DNA from: Gordonia sp. KTR9
GTDB lineage: Bacteria > Actinomycetota > Actinomycetes > Mycobacteriales > Mycobacteriaceae
NCBI RefSeq assembly: GCF_000143885.2
Contig: NC_018580.1
Span: forward strand, 118,455-182,454
Direction of reading: 5' to 3'
DNA length: 64,000 nucleotides
The notes beneath the pieces were generated by a model. That model did no database searches and was not told where the DNA came from. It worked only from the letters and a program-made list of their open reading frames with translations. Position 1 is the stretch's first letter, and every line of letters starts with the position of its first letter. Below are positions 7,924-17,852 of this stretch, piece after piece. The position numbers and the translations under genes were made by a program.

Positions 7924-10900
7924 TCAGTACGGAGCCCCGCCGTCATCACCGTGTGCCGCCGACACCGAGACCGGAGTTCGAGTGTCGAGACCGACCTCTG
8001 CGCCGATAGCGTTGATTTGGTCGACGACATCGCCGGCATCGGGAGTGGGGTCGACCGTATCGGCCACCGCCCCCTCGGGAACCTCCACGATGTCGATGCT
8101 CTGATCGTCGCTCGCGGCGGCATCCTCGATTTCCCTGCGACGTAGCGCTTCCACAACGGCTTCGTAGTCGGTCTCGATGCGCGGTTTAGCTGTGGACACG
8201 CCCGCCAGGATGACTTCGTCTATCTTGGCCCTGGTCAGAGCGACATAGAGCAGTCGCTTGTAGGACTCATCCTTGCGAGTGCTCGACGTCTCAGGCTGAA
8301 GCACGACCACGACGTGGTCGAACTCCATACCTTTGACACCGTGGACCGTGGAGACCATCAGCTTCGGGTCGCGAGCTGCCATCTCTTCCTTGCGAACCGC
8401 GTTCTTCTGTCCAGTGAGGGAGTTGCGGATCGCGTTGTTGCGAATCTCGTAGTCCAGAATCGACTTTCGCAGGTGAAGGAAGAAGTCGGCGTCGGTCATC
8501 ATGCCTGAGGCGACCATCTGCAACCAGGCTTGGCAGACACTGTTGGTCTCCCTCCACCAGTCCACCAGCGCATCGTCCAGGATCCGTTCGGCGACCTCGG
8601 TATTCCGAGGTTCCAGAGAGCCGATCTGAAGACGAATCTGCTGATGGAAGGTGAACGGGGCCACCGCGGGCTCCACGCAGGTCACCTGGTCCCAGTACCG
8701 AGCGATGAAGGTCGAAAAGGTCTTCATGCTGTACGCCCGATCGCTGACGAGGTTGTGTACGGCCTCGTCCGGGAACAGTTCGACCAGCACCTCCTGAGCC
8801 ATCTTGGCGTGACGACGAGTCTGGCATAGCACCACCGTGGTCTCACGGGCTGCGAGATTATCGGTGAAGTACTTCTTGAGCTCGTCCCCACGGAAGTACT
8901 GCTTGAGGTTCTGGTCGAAGGCCCGCTGTGTGCCACAGGATTTGCTGATCAACCGCACCGACTTCGTGAAACTGTCGGCAGTGGAGGCGTTCACCGAGTT
9001 CGCCTGCAACTGGATCTTCGTGAACCGATTGGCTTCGATGTCACTCAGGTGAATGTTCGCGAAGTCGAGGATCTCCTGAGCCGAACGGTAATTCGTCGAC
9101 AGCTTGCAGACGGTGAACACACCGGACGCCTCGAGCGCGGAAAGCGCCTTCGGGTTGGCCGCACGAAACTCGTACAGGGTCTGGCTGGCATCGCCCACCA
9201 TGTACAGCGCGCACTGATGCTTGGCCGCGTACCGCATCGCGTACACAAACTGAAAAGCGCTGTTGTCCTGGACTTCGTCGATGATCAGATAGGCCGGGCT
9301 GGGGTAGGGCTCCACCAACTTATCGATGAGCAGATACGAGAGAATGATCTCCAGCTCCAGGGTTGTCTGACCAATCGTGTTCAGAATGGTCACGACCTCG
9401 CTGGTATACCGCTCGATGAAGGCCGACATCGCGATGATGTCCGCATTCGTCTCCTTGACGATCGACTTGCCGACCAGCCGATGAAACTCACTGAGGACCG
9501 GGTCGGTCTCGACCTTGGGTCCGAAGTAGATACCCAGCGAGTTCTGGATCGTCTCCATGGTCGACAGTTCCTGATCCGCGAAGTTGTGCGTGTAGATCTC
9601 GTGGATCATTCGGGCGATCGTCTTCGACTCGATCCCCGGATTGCGATCTCGGATCTCGTCCGCTGCAGCGTTGGTGAACGACAACGCCAGGATGGAGCTC
9701 GGCACAACCGAGCAGCCCAGGGTAAGCATCCTGATGCGCTCGGTGATCGTCCAGGTCTTGCCTGCACCCGCGCCGGCCACGACCATTACCAGCGGATCGG
9801 TCGTCTCGACCGCAGCACGCTGCTGGATCGAGGCGTAATCAGGAATGGTGTATCGAGCAGGATCGACGGGCCCGGGCACCGGCAGTAGGTGCTTGACGGC
9901 GTTGAGCCGCTGAAGCTCGGCGTTCTGCTTGAGCTGCATGTTGCGCGAGATCAGCGCCGCCGAGACCGGCCCGGAATTGTCCAGTGCCAACAGCCCTGTG
10001 TAGATCGCGGTGTATGCCTCGAGAGGCGTTGCGAAATTGTCCAGGAAACCTAGCTGACGCCCGGCCGGATCCATGTCGGTGATCTCGACAGTGGTTCCGT
10101 GGACGCCGGCGAACCAGTGCAGCGCGGCGTAGAGCCGAGTGACGTAGGTCAGGATCGGCTCAACGATCAGTTCGGTCTGAAAAACCTCCGCTGCGCTGCA
10201 CAAACGCTCATAGACCGAGTAATGATCCAGCGACCATGACATGAACGCCTTCTTGTCGAACGCCGGCACTGCGACCGAACGGCCGACCAGGTAGGCCACG
10301 GTGGAATCGATCATCTCGGCCAACGTCTCGGGAACGTTGAACGAGTAGGCGATCTGAACGAACGAGTCGACCCCTTCGAACTGCAGCGGATCGTAGAGGT
10401 TGACGTCGGTGACTGCAGCAACCTGGGAGATCGACGGCGCGGTGATGGGATTCCCATCGCCATCGAGCAGCGCGGTGACGCCGTCGACGTCGTAGAGCTC
10501 GTCGGTGTGCTGGGCCTCGGCGATCGCGAACAGTTCGATCCGATAGCGGATGTGTGTGGTCTTGGTCCAGACGTTCTTGCCGGTGCTGGCGTCCATCACA
10601 CCGCGGTCACGCAGCACCACAAGCTGAGGCTCCAGGTTGAGCCACAACCGGTAGCCGGCGACACCGTTGCCGAGCGCCGCGCTCACATCGAACATGTTCT
10701 GTACCTGGCGAACTGAGACCTTCTTCAGCTTCTTGACCTCTTCGAAGTGAATCGTCGGAGGCACCGGAAACCGGTAGAGGTAGGGGGTCGCCTCGAGTTC
10801 AGCGGCGCTCTGACCGACCCGGGAGCGTTCGACGTCGACGGTGTAGACGCGGCGCAGGGCTTCCTCGAGGTGCATTTCCAGCAGAGGCTGGGTGACAAGC

Positions 10901-11127
10901 GTGCGGACCGAGGTCTCGCCGTCGATCTGCTCTTTGGTGGGAGCATCGACTTTGGGAATCGGATCGTAGCTCAGATCCGGGTTCGCCGGATGTACAGCGA
11001 CGTCGATACGACCACGGCCACCACCGGTACCGGTGACGTCCTTGTGGAAATCCTTCGGGGTGTACTTGGGTCCGAGCGCAACCTGGTCGAGCAGGTCGTC
11101 TTCAATCACGAGCGGCTGGATCGGCAT
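7924..11127 (-). CDS. UvrD/Rep-like superfamily 1 helicase with a large unique N-terminal domain
   Basis: The product has 1,067 residues and starts at ATG 11127 (AAAGGAG upstream). The C-terminal 600 residues carry the SF1A helicase motifs in order: Walker A GAGAGKTWTITERI (about residue 447), motif II LIIDEVQDNSAF (about 612), motif III GDASQTLYEFR, motif IV region STNYRSAQEIL (about 675), motif V VHGVKGMEFDHVVVV (about 925) and motif VI LLYVALTRAK (about 958). The first 430 residues match nothing I recognise and are longer than in Rep or UvrD; they may bind a partner or primer. It is expected to unwind DNA in the 3'-5' direction using ATP, in plasmid replication or repair. Confidence 0.85.
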   Translation of the reverse strand: MPIQPLVIEDDLLDQVALGPKYTPKDFHKDVTGTGGGRGRIDVAVHPANPDLSYDPIPKVDAPTKEQIDGETSVRTLVTQPLLEMHLEEALRRVYTVDVERSRVGQSAAELEATPYLYRFPVPPTIHFEEVKKLKKVSVRQVQNMFDVSAALGNGVAGYRLWLNLEPQLVVLRDRGVMDASTGKNVWTKTTHIRYRIELFAIAEAQHTDELYDVDGVTALLDGDGNPITAPSISQVAAVTDVNLYDPLQFEGVDSFVQIAYSFNVPETLAEMIDSTVAYLVGRSVAVPAFDKKAFMSWSLDHYSVYERLCSAAEVFQTELIVEPILTYVTRLYAALHWFAGVHGTTVEITDMDPAGRQLGFLDNFATPLEAYTAIYTGLLALDNSGPVSAALISRNMQLKQNAELQRLNAVKHLLPVPGPVDPARYTIPDYASIQQRAAVETTDPLVMVVAGAGAGKTWTITERIRMLTLGCSVVPSSILALSFTNAAADEIRDRNPGIESKTIARMIHEIYTHNFADQELSTMETIQNSLGIYFGPKVETDPVLSEFHRLVGKSIVKETNADIIAMSAFIERYTSEVVTILNTIGQTTLELEIILSYLLIDKLVEPYPSPAYLIIDEVQDNSAFQFVYAMRYAAKHQCALYMVGDASQTLYEFRAANPKALSALEASGVFTVCKLSTNYRSAQEILDFANIHLSDIEANRFTKIQLQANSVNASTADSFTKSVRLISKSCGTQRAFDQNLKQYFRGDELKKYFTDNLAARETTVVLCQTRRHAKMAQEVLVELFPDEAVHNLVSDRAYSMKTFSTFIARYWDQVTCVEPAVAPFTFHQQIRLQIGSLEPRNTEVAERILDDALVDWWRETNSVCQAWLQMVASGMMTDADFFLHLRKSILDYEIRNNAIRNSLTGQKNAVRKEEMAARDPKLMVSTVHGVKGMEFDHVVVVLQPETSSTRKDESYKRLLYVALTRAKIDEVILAGVSTAKPRIETDYEAVVEALRRREIEDAAASDDQSIDIVEVPEGAVADTVDPTPDAGDVVDQINAIGAEVGLDTRTPVSVSAAHGDDGGAPY

Positions 11128-11472
11128 AGCCGGTCTCCTTTGCGGAAGAGTCAGTGGTGGTGTCTGTGCGGGGAGCGCAGCTCGCAACGGTGCGTGGCGA
11201 TCCAGCCGGCACGTTGCCCGGCTGGTGAGCTGTCTCTAATCCCCTCCGGCGCGCCCCGTGGGCGCGCAGTGCGTCGTATCCGATCTCGAAGCGGCCGGCG
11301 GGGTTTCAGCTACGGGTTGTAGTGCTTGAAGAGAGGCCGGGGTCCAGCGGGAGGTGACCCTGGTTGCCACTCGCCGGCGGGCGCGGTCTCGTGGACCCCG
11401 GAACTCGTCGTGGTGAGAGATAAGCAAGCCCACCGGCGAGAAAGAGCGAGGGAGAGGATGACCGGTCGGGGA

Positions 11473-11868
11473 TCAGCTCGGCTCCAGTGACAGCAAGGAC
11501 AGAATGCGGTCTTCCTCGTCCGAACCCGTGGGGAGCCAGTCGGCGAAGAGGACGTCCTCGGGGTATGTCGCTGAGAGGTCGTTGGTGAGCAGTCCCGACA
11601 GGGAGGGTTCGTCCGCGACACGGCGGATCGAGTCGACGGCCTCGGACTGTGAGCGCTGCTCTTCGTGAACGGTCAGCGCCTGATCGACGAGCAGGATCAG
11701 AGCCTGCTCGAGCGAGAACAGGCCACCGCCGTTGATCGCCCACAGGAAGGCCTCGGTCGCCGATTCGCCATTCTCACGATGGAGGTTCTCGGTGGAGATC
11801 AGGCGGGTCGCCGCGGCCTCGGTCAGGTCGTGCACATAGTGGCTCAGGGCAAGTTGCGGGGATGCCAT
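11473..11868 (-). CDS. Hypothetical helical protein in replication cluster
   Basis: The product is 131 residues from ATG 11868, preceded by AAAGGA. It is acidic and alpha-helical throughout (SPQLALSHYVHDLTEAAATR at the start; EDRILSLLSLEPS at the end), with no known motif. It lies between the ClpA/B-like cluster and the helicase gene in the same direction. The 345 bases from 11128 to 11472 contain no gene but two hairpins (11202-11225 and 11249-11267) that may be an attenuator or terminator ahead of the helicase gene. The function is unknown; a helicase or AAA+ adaptor role is only a guess from position. Confidence 0.6.
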   Translation of the reverse strand: MASPQLALSHYVHDLTEAAATRLISTENLHRENGESATEAFLWAINGGGLFSLEQALILLVDQALTVHEEQRSQSEAVDSIRRVADEPSLSGLLTNDLSATYPEDVLFADWLPTGSDEEDRILSLLSLEPS

Positions 11869-11988
11869 AACGCGTCCTTTCGGTGGGCCCTCGCACGGCG
11901 GCAGGGCAATGAGTTGGGGTGTGGGCCAGAGCGAATGCTGATCTGGCAGAAGAGATGTCGAGTGAGTAGGCGCAGGCGAGCCCGGGAG

Positions 11989-12234
11989 TCAGTCGTCGCC
12001 GTAGTGGTTGGCGATGTAGTCATCGATCTCGAGGTCGATCGTCGAGACGGCAGTGCAGGGGCGGCCGATGTGGGAGGCGATGGCTAGGCGGTAGGCCGAC
12101 CGGATGTCGTCTATGAGCTCGAAGATCACGGCCTTGGCGTCAATGTCGGCGCGGCCGCATAGAGCCTGATCGAGGTCGTGCATGATCTCGTCCGGAGACC
12201 GGGCGAGGGACGGTTCTGTGGATGTTGCGGACAT
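11989..12234 (-). CDS. Small hypothetical protein
   Basis: This 81-residue acidic helical protein starts at ATG 12234, preceded by GGGAGGG at good spacing; the in-frame extension to 12303 runs through the terminator of the upstream gene and is rejected. It reads SPDEIMHDLDQAL then AVIFELIDDIRSAYRLAIA, suggesting two or three helices, and ends DYIANHYGDD. It lies in the leftward replication block between the ClpA/B-like gene and the 131-residue gene. No family is recognised. Confidence 0.6.
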   Translation of the reverse strand: MSATSTEPSLARSPDEIMHDLDQALCGRADIDAKAVIFELIDDIRSAYRLAIASHIGRPCTAVSTIDLEIDDYIANHYGDD

Positions 12235-12303
12235 AGTTGGCCCTCCCATCAGCAGGTGGGGATGTCGGATTGGATCGGTCAGCAGCTGCGACCAGATACG
12301 CAA

Positions 12304-12332
12304 CAGGGGCCCCGCTGCCGGCGGGACCCCTG
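12304..12332. terminator. Hairpin terminator after the ClpA/B-like gene
   Basis: The arms 12304-12315 (caggggccccgc) and 12321-12332 pair with one mismatch around a short loop. The hairpin lies 14 bases past the stop at 12346. Confidence 0.65.
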
Positions 12333-12345
12333 CTGTGCGGATGAA

Positions 12346-14289
12346 TCAGATGCTTGGATCGAGAACATCCTCGATCCAGTTCCGGACCGTTGCTTCGGCC
12401 GGCCGAGCACCTTGGGCGGGAACATACGTGCTCTCGACGAACTCGGCGATCTGATCGTCGTCGAGTTCCTCGGGGAGAGATGCTGCCAGGAACGGATTGC
12501 TCCGCTCGATGTCAGCACGAAGCCGCAGGAACGTTGCGGCGAGCACGTTGGCATAGGTCTCCCGCGAGATCACGTCGAACGCAACGATCCATGAGAATCG
12601 ACCCAGTAACTCTGGCTCGAATCCGGCGCCGGTATGTGACGCGGTGAGAGCCTTCGTGAGTTGCTCGCGGGAGAGCGAGTGCGCGCCGGTAGGCGCGGGA
12701 CCGCCGGTGAATCCCAACGACATACCGCCCTTCGAGATCGATTCGCGGCCTGCGTTGGTGGTGGCGATGATCAGAGACTTCGAGAAGTCCACGGTCTTGC
12801 CGGAGGCCATTCGTACCGAACCTTCCTGCAAGGCGGACAGGAAGATTCGCTGTACATCGCGATGGGCCTTCTCGAACTCGTCGAGAACGATGACCTGCCG
12901 AGGATTGGCATCCAGCGGGTCGAACGGCATCTCCTTGTTCGACTCGGAGCCGACATAACCGGGGGCCGAACCGAGCAACCGTGTGATCGATGGGGGCTCG
13001 GAGAACTCAGCCATGTTCAAGATGATCGGTTCGGTACCCATCATCGAGTGCGCGATCTGTCGGGCCACCTCGGTCTTGCCGACCCCCGAGGTGCCAGCGA
13101 ACATCCACCCCAGGGGTTGACGGCGAGGAAAGATGCCTCGGGCGTCCCTGCGCAGCAGAGTGATTGCGCGAGCACATACCTGGTCCTGCCCCTGAATCCG
13201 AGACAGTGCCTGGGCCAGCGCCGCCTCGTCGAACGCGCGAGGCACGGCGTCTGAGCCGTGCATGCTCTCCGCAACCTCTTTGACGACACCTCGTGTCAGC
13301 GGCAGGGAATCCCCCGGTGCCATCAACGCAGCCAGGTCGGGCTTGTGTCGCTTGATGGTCAGTCGCGCCAACGATCGATCGAGCAATGTCAGGGCACTGT
13401 CCGGGCGGTGCAGTGTGGTCAGATGCTCGTCGGCGAGGGCGATGACATGGTCGAGGACGGTCTCGTCGGCGGAGACGGCGTTTTTGTAGTGAGTGATCAG
13501 GCTCGGGAGCACAGTCCCCAGCACCTGCCTGGTCTGATCCTGATTCAGTTCGGAGACTCCGACACGTGTGAAACGTCGGGCGAACGCCGGGTCGCCGGCG
13601 AGTCGACGACCCTCCTGATCGGTGGTGGCCCCGATGACTCGGAGATCACCTCGTGCGAGAGCCGGTTTGAGCGACTGGGCAAGTTCTTCATGGGAACTCG
13701 AGCTCTGGTTCCCAGCAGGGACGAGCTGGTGGATCTCGTCGATGAACAGAATGGCGCCGTTTTTGGGCTCCTTGGCGAAAGCGATGAGCGCTTCGATCTT
13801 CTGCTCCATCATGCCGCGGTACATCGTGCCCGCTACCAGCGACGACAGACTCAGTTCGTAGATGGTCTTGTTGCGCAGGCGAGGCGGTACGGTCGGATCC
13901 TTCGTGGCGATCCGGCGGGCGAGCTCCTCGACGACGCGGGTCTTACCGACGCCGGCCGGACCGAGCAGAATGGCACTGGGCTTGTTCTTGCTGATCAAGG
14001 CCGCCGCAGTCCGGTCGATCACCTCGTCGCGAAACTCGGCGGGTAGAGCGCCGGCGAACTTGTCGTTGTAGTCGATGAGCATCGACTTGGCGACTTCGTC
14101 CGGGTCGTCGGGAGCCGCGGCGCCCGGGAGCAGACCGCCCATGATCGCACCAAGTGCGCTCGATGCGGCTGAGCCTGGCGTCGCGCCGGAACCGGAGCCG
14201 GCGGAGTCATCGTCATCTTCGGAGAAGTTATGGATGCCTTTGGCCACGATCTGCGGTCCGGTACGCAGAGCGGTGTGCTGGTGTGTCAT
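12346..14289 (-). CDS. ClpA/ClpB-like AAA+ protein with two ATPase modules
   Basis: The product has 647 residues from ATG 14289. Module 1 has Walker A GPAGVGKTRVVEEL (about residue 110) and Walker B AILFIDEIHQLVPAG (about 178), followed by IGATTDQEGRRL as in Clp/Hsp100 D1. Module 2 has Walker A AGTSGVGKTEVARQ (about 392) and Walker B VIVLDEFEKAHRDVQ (about 465), with SALQEGSVRMASGKTVDF as in ClpB D2. The N-terminal substrate domain of true ClpB is missing (replaced by an acidic Ser/Gly-rich linker), and no ClpP-docking loop is obvious. It probably remodels replication or partition complexes. It sits directly upstream of no protease gene and downstream of the VWA-MoxR pair. Confidence 0.8.
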   Translation of the reverse strand: MTHQHTALRTGPQIVAKGIHNFSEDDDDSAGSGSGATPGSAASSALGAIMGGLLPGAAAPDDPDEVAKSMLIDYNDKFAGALPAEFRDEVIDRTAAALISKNKPSAILLGPAGVGKTRVVEELARRIATKDPTVPPRLRNKTIYELSLSSLVAGTMYRGMMEQKIEALIAFAKEPKNGAILFIDEIHQLVPAGNQSSSSHEELAQSLKPALARGDLRVIGATTDQEGRRLAGDPAFARRFTRVGVSELNQDQTRQVLGTVLPSLITHYKNAVSADETVLDHVIALADEHLTTLHRPDSALTLLDRSLARLTIKRHKPDLAALMAPGDSLPLTRGVVKEVAESMHGSDAVPRAFDEAALAQALSRIQGQDQVCARAITLLRRDARGIFPRRQPLGWMFAGTSGVGKTEVARQIAHSMMGTEPIILNMAEFSEPPSITRLLGSAPGYVGSESNKEMPFDPLDANPRQVIVLDEFEKAHRDVQRIFLSALQEGSVRMASGKTVDFSKSLIIATTNAGRESISKGGMSLGFTGGPAPTGAHSLSREQLTKALTASHTGAGFEPELLGRFSWIVAFDVISRETYANVLAATFLRLRADIERSNPFLAASLPEELDDDQIAEFVESTYVPAQGARPAEATVRNWIEDVLDPSI

Positions 14290-14365
14290 GGGAAGGTGTG
14301 TCCTCTCAGAGGTGAAAGTGGGGCACGATGACGACCACTGCTCACGTGGTGAGCGCCGACGCACA

Positions 14366-14403
14366 GGGGGACTGGTGATCGGACGGACGATCACCAGTCC
14401 CCC
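14366..14403. terminator. Hairpin terminator, 15-bp perfect stem
   Basis: The arms 14366-14380 (gggggactggtgatc) and 14389-14403 are perfect complements. The hairpin lies 13 bases after the stop of the VWA gene at 14417. Confidence 0.75.
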
Positions 14404-14416
14404 TTCACGGTGGGAG

Positions 14417-16252
14417 TTACGTGGCGTTGGGCGAAGCCCCCGCGTAACCCATGCCGAGGATCTTCGTGTCGATGTCGGGGTCGAGCGGACGCATCGAGTT
14501 GATGAAATGAGAGCAGTTGCTCTTGACCGATTCCCAGCTGTACGAGCTCGAACGATCGAACGCAGGGAGGTAGACGATGTTCTCCGGGTGGGTGAACATG
14601 TGCGAGGAGTTGGCCACCCAGCCGAAATCGGTAGCCACCACGTTCAGTCGACGCCGACGATCAGTGCTGGCCTGGATGAAGTCGTAGACCAAGCTGAAGT
14701 CGTTGCCGCCCCCGACCTTCGGAACCGACTCGATGAGCTTCCTCATCTGAGGTACAGACTTGCCCTTCACGGGCAAGAGGATTTCCGGAGCGAGTAGGTG
14801 GCTGTGCGAACTGAAGTAGAAGTTCATTTGGAACTTCTTCGCCATCATCATCAGGAACAGGGCACCGTCCATGTAGTCCTGCAAGCTCATCGAGCCTGAG
14901 GTGTCAGGGAAGTAGTGCACATCGGGCTTGAAGTTTTGACGAGTGGTGATCCCGGGCACGTCCGGGTTGTCCGGGCGACGCCGATTGGGGCGAGCGAGGG
15001 TCTTCTTTTTGTGGAGCTGGATGTTCTGAGACTTGTTGACCGTGGCCATCCGATCGAGCTTGGTTCGCAGATCGTTCAGGATCTGCGCCGGCGGCGGCGC
15101 GGCCGCCGAGAAGTCAGCCGCCTGCGCGTCGCGCTTGCTGTCCCTGTCGAGCTGGTTCCGTGAATTGACAGCCGTCCGCTCGGCGTTGCGCAACCGGGAC
15201 GCCGCGGCCCCCAGCCGGGTGATCGTTTTCATCGACATCACCTTCAGCCCACTGGTGAGCTGACCGGTGACCCAGGTCCATTCCTTTTTGATCTCCGAAG
15301 GCGTACGCCGGGCGTGTGCGTCGAGATTGACGAAGACGATCGTCTCGGGACAGATGACTTCGGTGAGATCGAACGGCAGCAGTGCGGCGTGAGCCGGAGC
15401 GGACGAAGCGGCAGCGCTGACCTGTTCGGTTCTGACGAACGAGAACAGCGAGTGGACAACGAGGCGAGCGAAGGAATAGTCCTCGGTCGGGACGTTCGCC
15501 CGTGGCCGTAGACGCAGGGCTTCAGTGAGATCGGTGAGAGTGATGGCCGCACACTGACGGCATTTGTCGAGCACGTCGGCGCTGACCTTGCCACTGGCGT
15601 GCAGGGCTGACGCCACCTCCATCAGGTGCTCGCCGAAACGAGTGAAAGTGTCAGGCCCGAGCATCGCGACACCCAGGGTCGCAGGTCGGAATGCAGCGGC
15701 CAGCGATACGAAGAACTGTGTCCATCCAGCATCACCGTCGTCGTAGGCGGTCGGTGACGAGCCGTCGCCGATCACACTGAGTAGTTCCTTCGCCGAAGGC
15801 GATACCGCGTTCTCCGCTGAATAGATCACTCGGCCCGGCGCAGGGGCCGGCAGACGTAGTTCGCCAAGTCCTTGGTTGAGAAAGACCTGACGGATGTAGG
15901 GGTGCGAGCTGCGAGAGATCGCCGAAGTCGTCTGCGCGAGAAGATCCAGGGCCGCAGCGTTGTTCTCCGGAGTATCACCCGGTGTCCCGCCGCTGAAGCT
16001 GTCAACGAGGATGGGGGTCGCGAGCAGCTGCCCGAGATCGGCAGGTGTGACGGCATTGCCCGAGACGGAGTCGACGGCGCGGGCCGGCACGGCGGGAGTC
16101 AACGGCTGCAGCAGGTGGTCCGCAGCGAACGTCGCGAGGACCGAACCGAATCGGTATTCGGCACCGGGGTCGGCCGGATCGGTGGTCAACGGCGGCGGGA
16201 AGTCGTGGGGGCTGATGCGATGCGGGGCTTGACCCGAGATCGTGATTGCCAT
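14417..16252 (-). CDS. VWA-domain protein, partner of the MoxR-type ATPase
   Basis: The product has 611 residues. The C-terminal 170 residues form a von Willebrand A domain with a full MIDAS start (YFPDTSGSMSLQDYMDG, near residue 447) and a later acidic strand (VVATDFGW). The first 430 residues are mostly helical, with a basic linker at about 410-430 (KKKTLARPNRRR). MoxR ATPases usually act with a VWA protein encoded next door, loading metal or remodelling a target; the MoxR gene lies 109 bases upstream here. Finding the pair inside a plasmid replication block suggests that a replication or conjugation complex is the target, which is inference. Confidence 0.75.
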   Translation of the reverse strand: MAITISGQAPHRISPHDFPPPLTTDPADPGAEYRFGSVLATFAADHLLQPLTPAVPARAVDSVSGNAVTPADLGQLLATPILVDSFSGGTPGDTPENNAAALDLLAQTTSAISRSSHPYIRQVFLNQGLGELRLPAPAPGRVIYSAENAVSPSAKELLSVIGDGSSPTAYDDGDAGWTQFFVSLAAAFRPATLGVAMLGPDTFTRFGEHLMEVASALHASGKVSADVLDKCRQCAAITLTDLTEALRLRPRANVPTEDYSFARLVVHSLFSFVRTEQVSAAASSAPAHAALLPFDLTEVICPETIVFVNLDAHARRTPSEIKKEWTWVTGQLTSGLKVMSMKTITRLGAAASRLRNAERTAVNSRNQLDRDSKRDAQAADFSAAAPPPAQILNDLRTKLDRMATVNKSQNIQLHKKKTLARPNRRRPDNPDVPGITTRQNFKPDVHYFPDTSGSMSLQDYMDGALFLMMMAKKFQMNFYFSSHSHLLAPEILLPVKGKSVPQMRKLIESVPKVGGGNDFSLVYDFIQASTDRRRRLNVVATDFGWVANSSHMFTHPENIVYLPAFDRSSSYSWESVKSNCSHFINSMRPLDPDIDTKILGMGYAGASPNAT

Positions 16253-16319
16253 GGAGATGGCCCTTTCTTGGTGTGCGAGAGTACGTCTCGGTTGTGTGTC
16301 GCCATGCCCGGGACACCGA

Positions 16320-16350
16320 CGCCCCGGATCGCACTGCGCGATCCGGGGCG
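16320..16350. terminator. Hairpin terminator, 13-bp perfect stem
   Basis: The arms 16320-16332 (cgccccggatcgc) and 16338-16350 are perfect complements around actgc. The hairpin is placed 11 bases after the stop of the MoxR gene. Confidence 0.75.
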
Positions 16351-16361
16351 TACGGCGGCGT

Positions 16362-17663
16362 TCAGGCTGCGAGGAACTCGTGAATCGGAGTCAGCGAGAC
16401 GACGAGGGGTTCGGTCGACTTGCCGAGGAAGTAGCTGACGGAAGCCGGATTGAGCACTCCGGAGGTCCCGCGGTTGAGCAGAACGCTGCGCTGGTCCTTG
16501 TTGAGGGTGGACAGTGCACCGATTTCGAGAATCCGGTCAACCACCTGCGTGGTGAGCGTGTTTTCGCCCTTGGTGGTCAAGGCGAAGATCAGGACGTCGG
16601 CTTGCTTGTCGGTGTCGAGAGAACTGATGATCTGCTCGATCTGATTCTGGGTGGTCGCCGCTCGCAGCTTGTCCCAGGCAGCCGGACGCGAAACGCTCAT
16701 GGCGCCCGGTCCGGACGTGGCCGCCGGCGCCAGCAGCGATGCGAGAACTTTCGCGTGCACCTCGGCGGTGAATGCGGTGTTGCCTGTGTGGGCGAGCATG
16801 CCGAGCATCAACTCGGTGGTCGTCTGACCATCGGGACTGACGGCTTCTTCGACAGCCAGCTCGGCCATCACCGTCGGACCGAGCTCGTTCATCCACAGGT
16901 TGAGACCTTCGATGGTACGCGGAGCGGTGTACTGACTCATGTCCTGCGAGTCATCCATCTGACTGGCGAACTCGGCCATCTCACGGTCGGACACAGCGGT
17001 TGAACTGCTCGGGTCATCAGGGTCTTCATCGGCGACCGTCACCATGCCCACCGGTGTCGGGCTCTGGAGCACCCAGTCGGGATGCTCGGTGAGGACATCG
17101 CGGATTGCTGGCTGCAGATCCTCGCCGAGCAGGTTCAGGAGAACCTTGGCATCGGGACGGACGGGGTAGAGAGCGAAGCGAGTCAGCGACGCCGAATCCA
17201 GCATCGAGATGTTGCCCTTGTCGTTGCCGGTGACGATGAAGCGGATGTTGTCGGCGAGCTTGAGATTTCCGCAACGACGCGAGGTCAACAAGGTCAGTGC
17301 CGCGGACGTGACATCGGAGCTGGTGCGATTGATCTCGTCGAGAAGGATGACGACCAGCGTGTCGGGATGCTCCTCGGCGTAGTCGTTGGCTTCCTGGATC
17401 GTGTAGTGCGGGAAGAAGATCTGGACGAACCTGTTCGGGTTCGCCGGGTCGGGTACGGTTCGCACACCCGTGAGGTCCGCGGCATCGGACAGGGTGTTGA
17501 CGTCGATCGAGAAGACTGCGAAGTCACCGTTCTGGGCGAGGGCGTTGACCGCCATCGTCTTGCCGATGGCCGGCGGGCCGAGCAGGCAGGGCGCCACGCG
17601 CGCATTGCGGAGGTCGGGTCGGAGATGGCGCAGGATGAAGTCGTCGTTCAAGAGAAAGGTCAT
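16362..17663 (-). CDS. MoxR-family AAA+ ATPase
   Basis: This 433-residue protein starts at ATG 17663; an in-frame arginine-rich extension to 17828 is not coding-like. Walker A is LGPPAIGKTMAVNAL (about residue 26) and Walker B is TLVVILLDEINRTSSDV (about 100), followed by FIVTGNDKGNISMLDSASLTR, which matches sensor 1 and the arginine-finger region of MoxR proteins. The C-terminal 200 residues are helical and longer than in minimal MoxR. It is encoded just before the VWA gene, the standard pairing. It probably acts as a chaperone for a multiprotein complex of this replicon. Confidence 0.78.
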   Translation of the reverse strand: MTFLLNDDFILRHLRPDLRNARVAPCLLGPPAIGKTMAVNALAQNGDFAVFSIDVNTLSDAADLTGVRTVPDPANPNRFVQIFFPHYTIQEANDYAEEHPDTLVVILLDEINRTSSDVTSAALTLLTSRRCGNLKLADNIRFIVTGNDKGNISMLDSASLTRFALYPVRPDAKVLLNLLGEDLQPAIRDVLTEHPDWVLQSPTPVGMVTVADEDPDDPSSSTAVSDREMAEFASQMDDSQDMSQYTAPRTIEGLNLWMNELGPTVMAELAVEEAVSPDGQTTTELMLGMLAHTGNTAFTAEVHAKVLASLLAPAATSGPGAMSVSRPAAWDKLRAATTQNQIEQIISSLDTDKQADVLIFALTTKGENTLTTQVVDRILEIGALSTLNKDQRSVLLNRGTSGVLNPASVSYFLGKSTEPLVVSLTPIHEFLAA

Positions 17664-17852
17664 GTCTGTGATCTCTTTCGTGTCGTGTTGAGGTGTGGCG
17701 TTGAGAGGAGGTCTGAGCGCAACTGAGCAGTGCCGCGGCCGTGGGGCAGACACCAGCTCCGGACATCTCCGGTTGCGCCTTCGGCGCGATCGTCGCGTCA
17801 GACCGGCGAGGCGAGCGAGCACCATCACTCACCCACCACCGCCTGTGGAATT

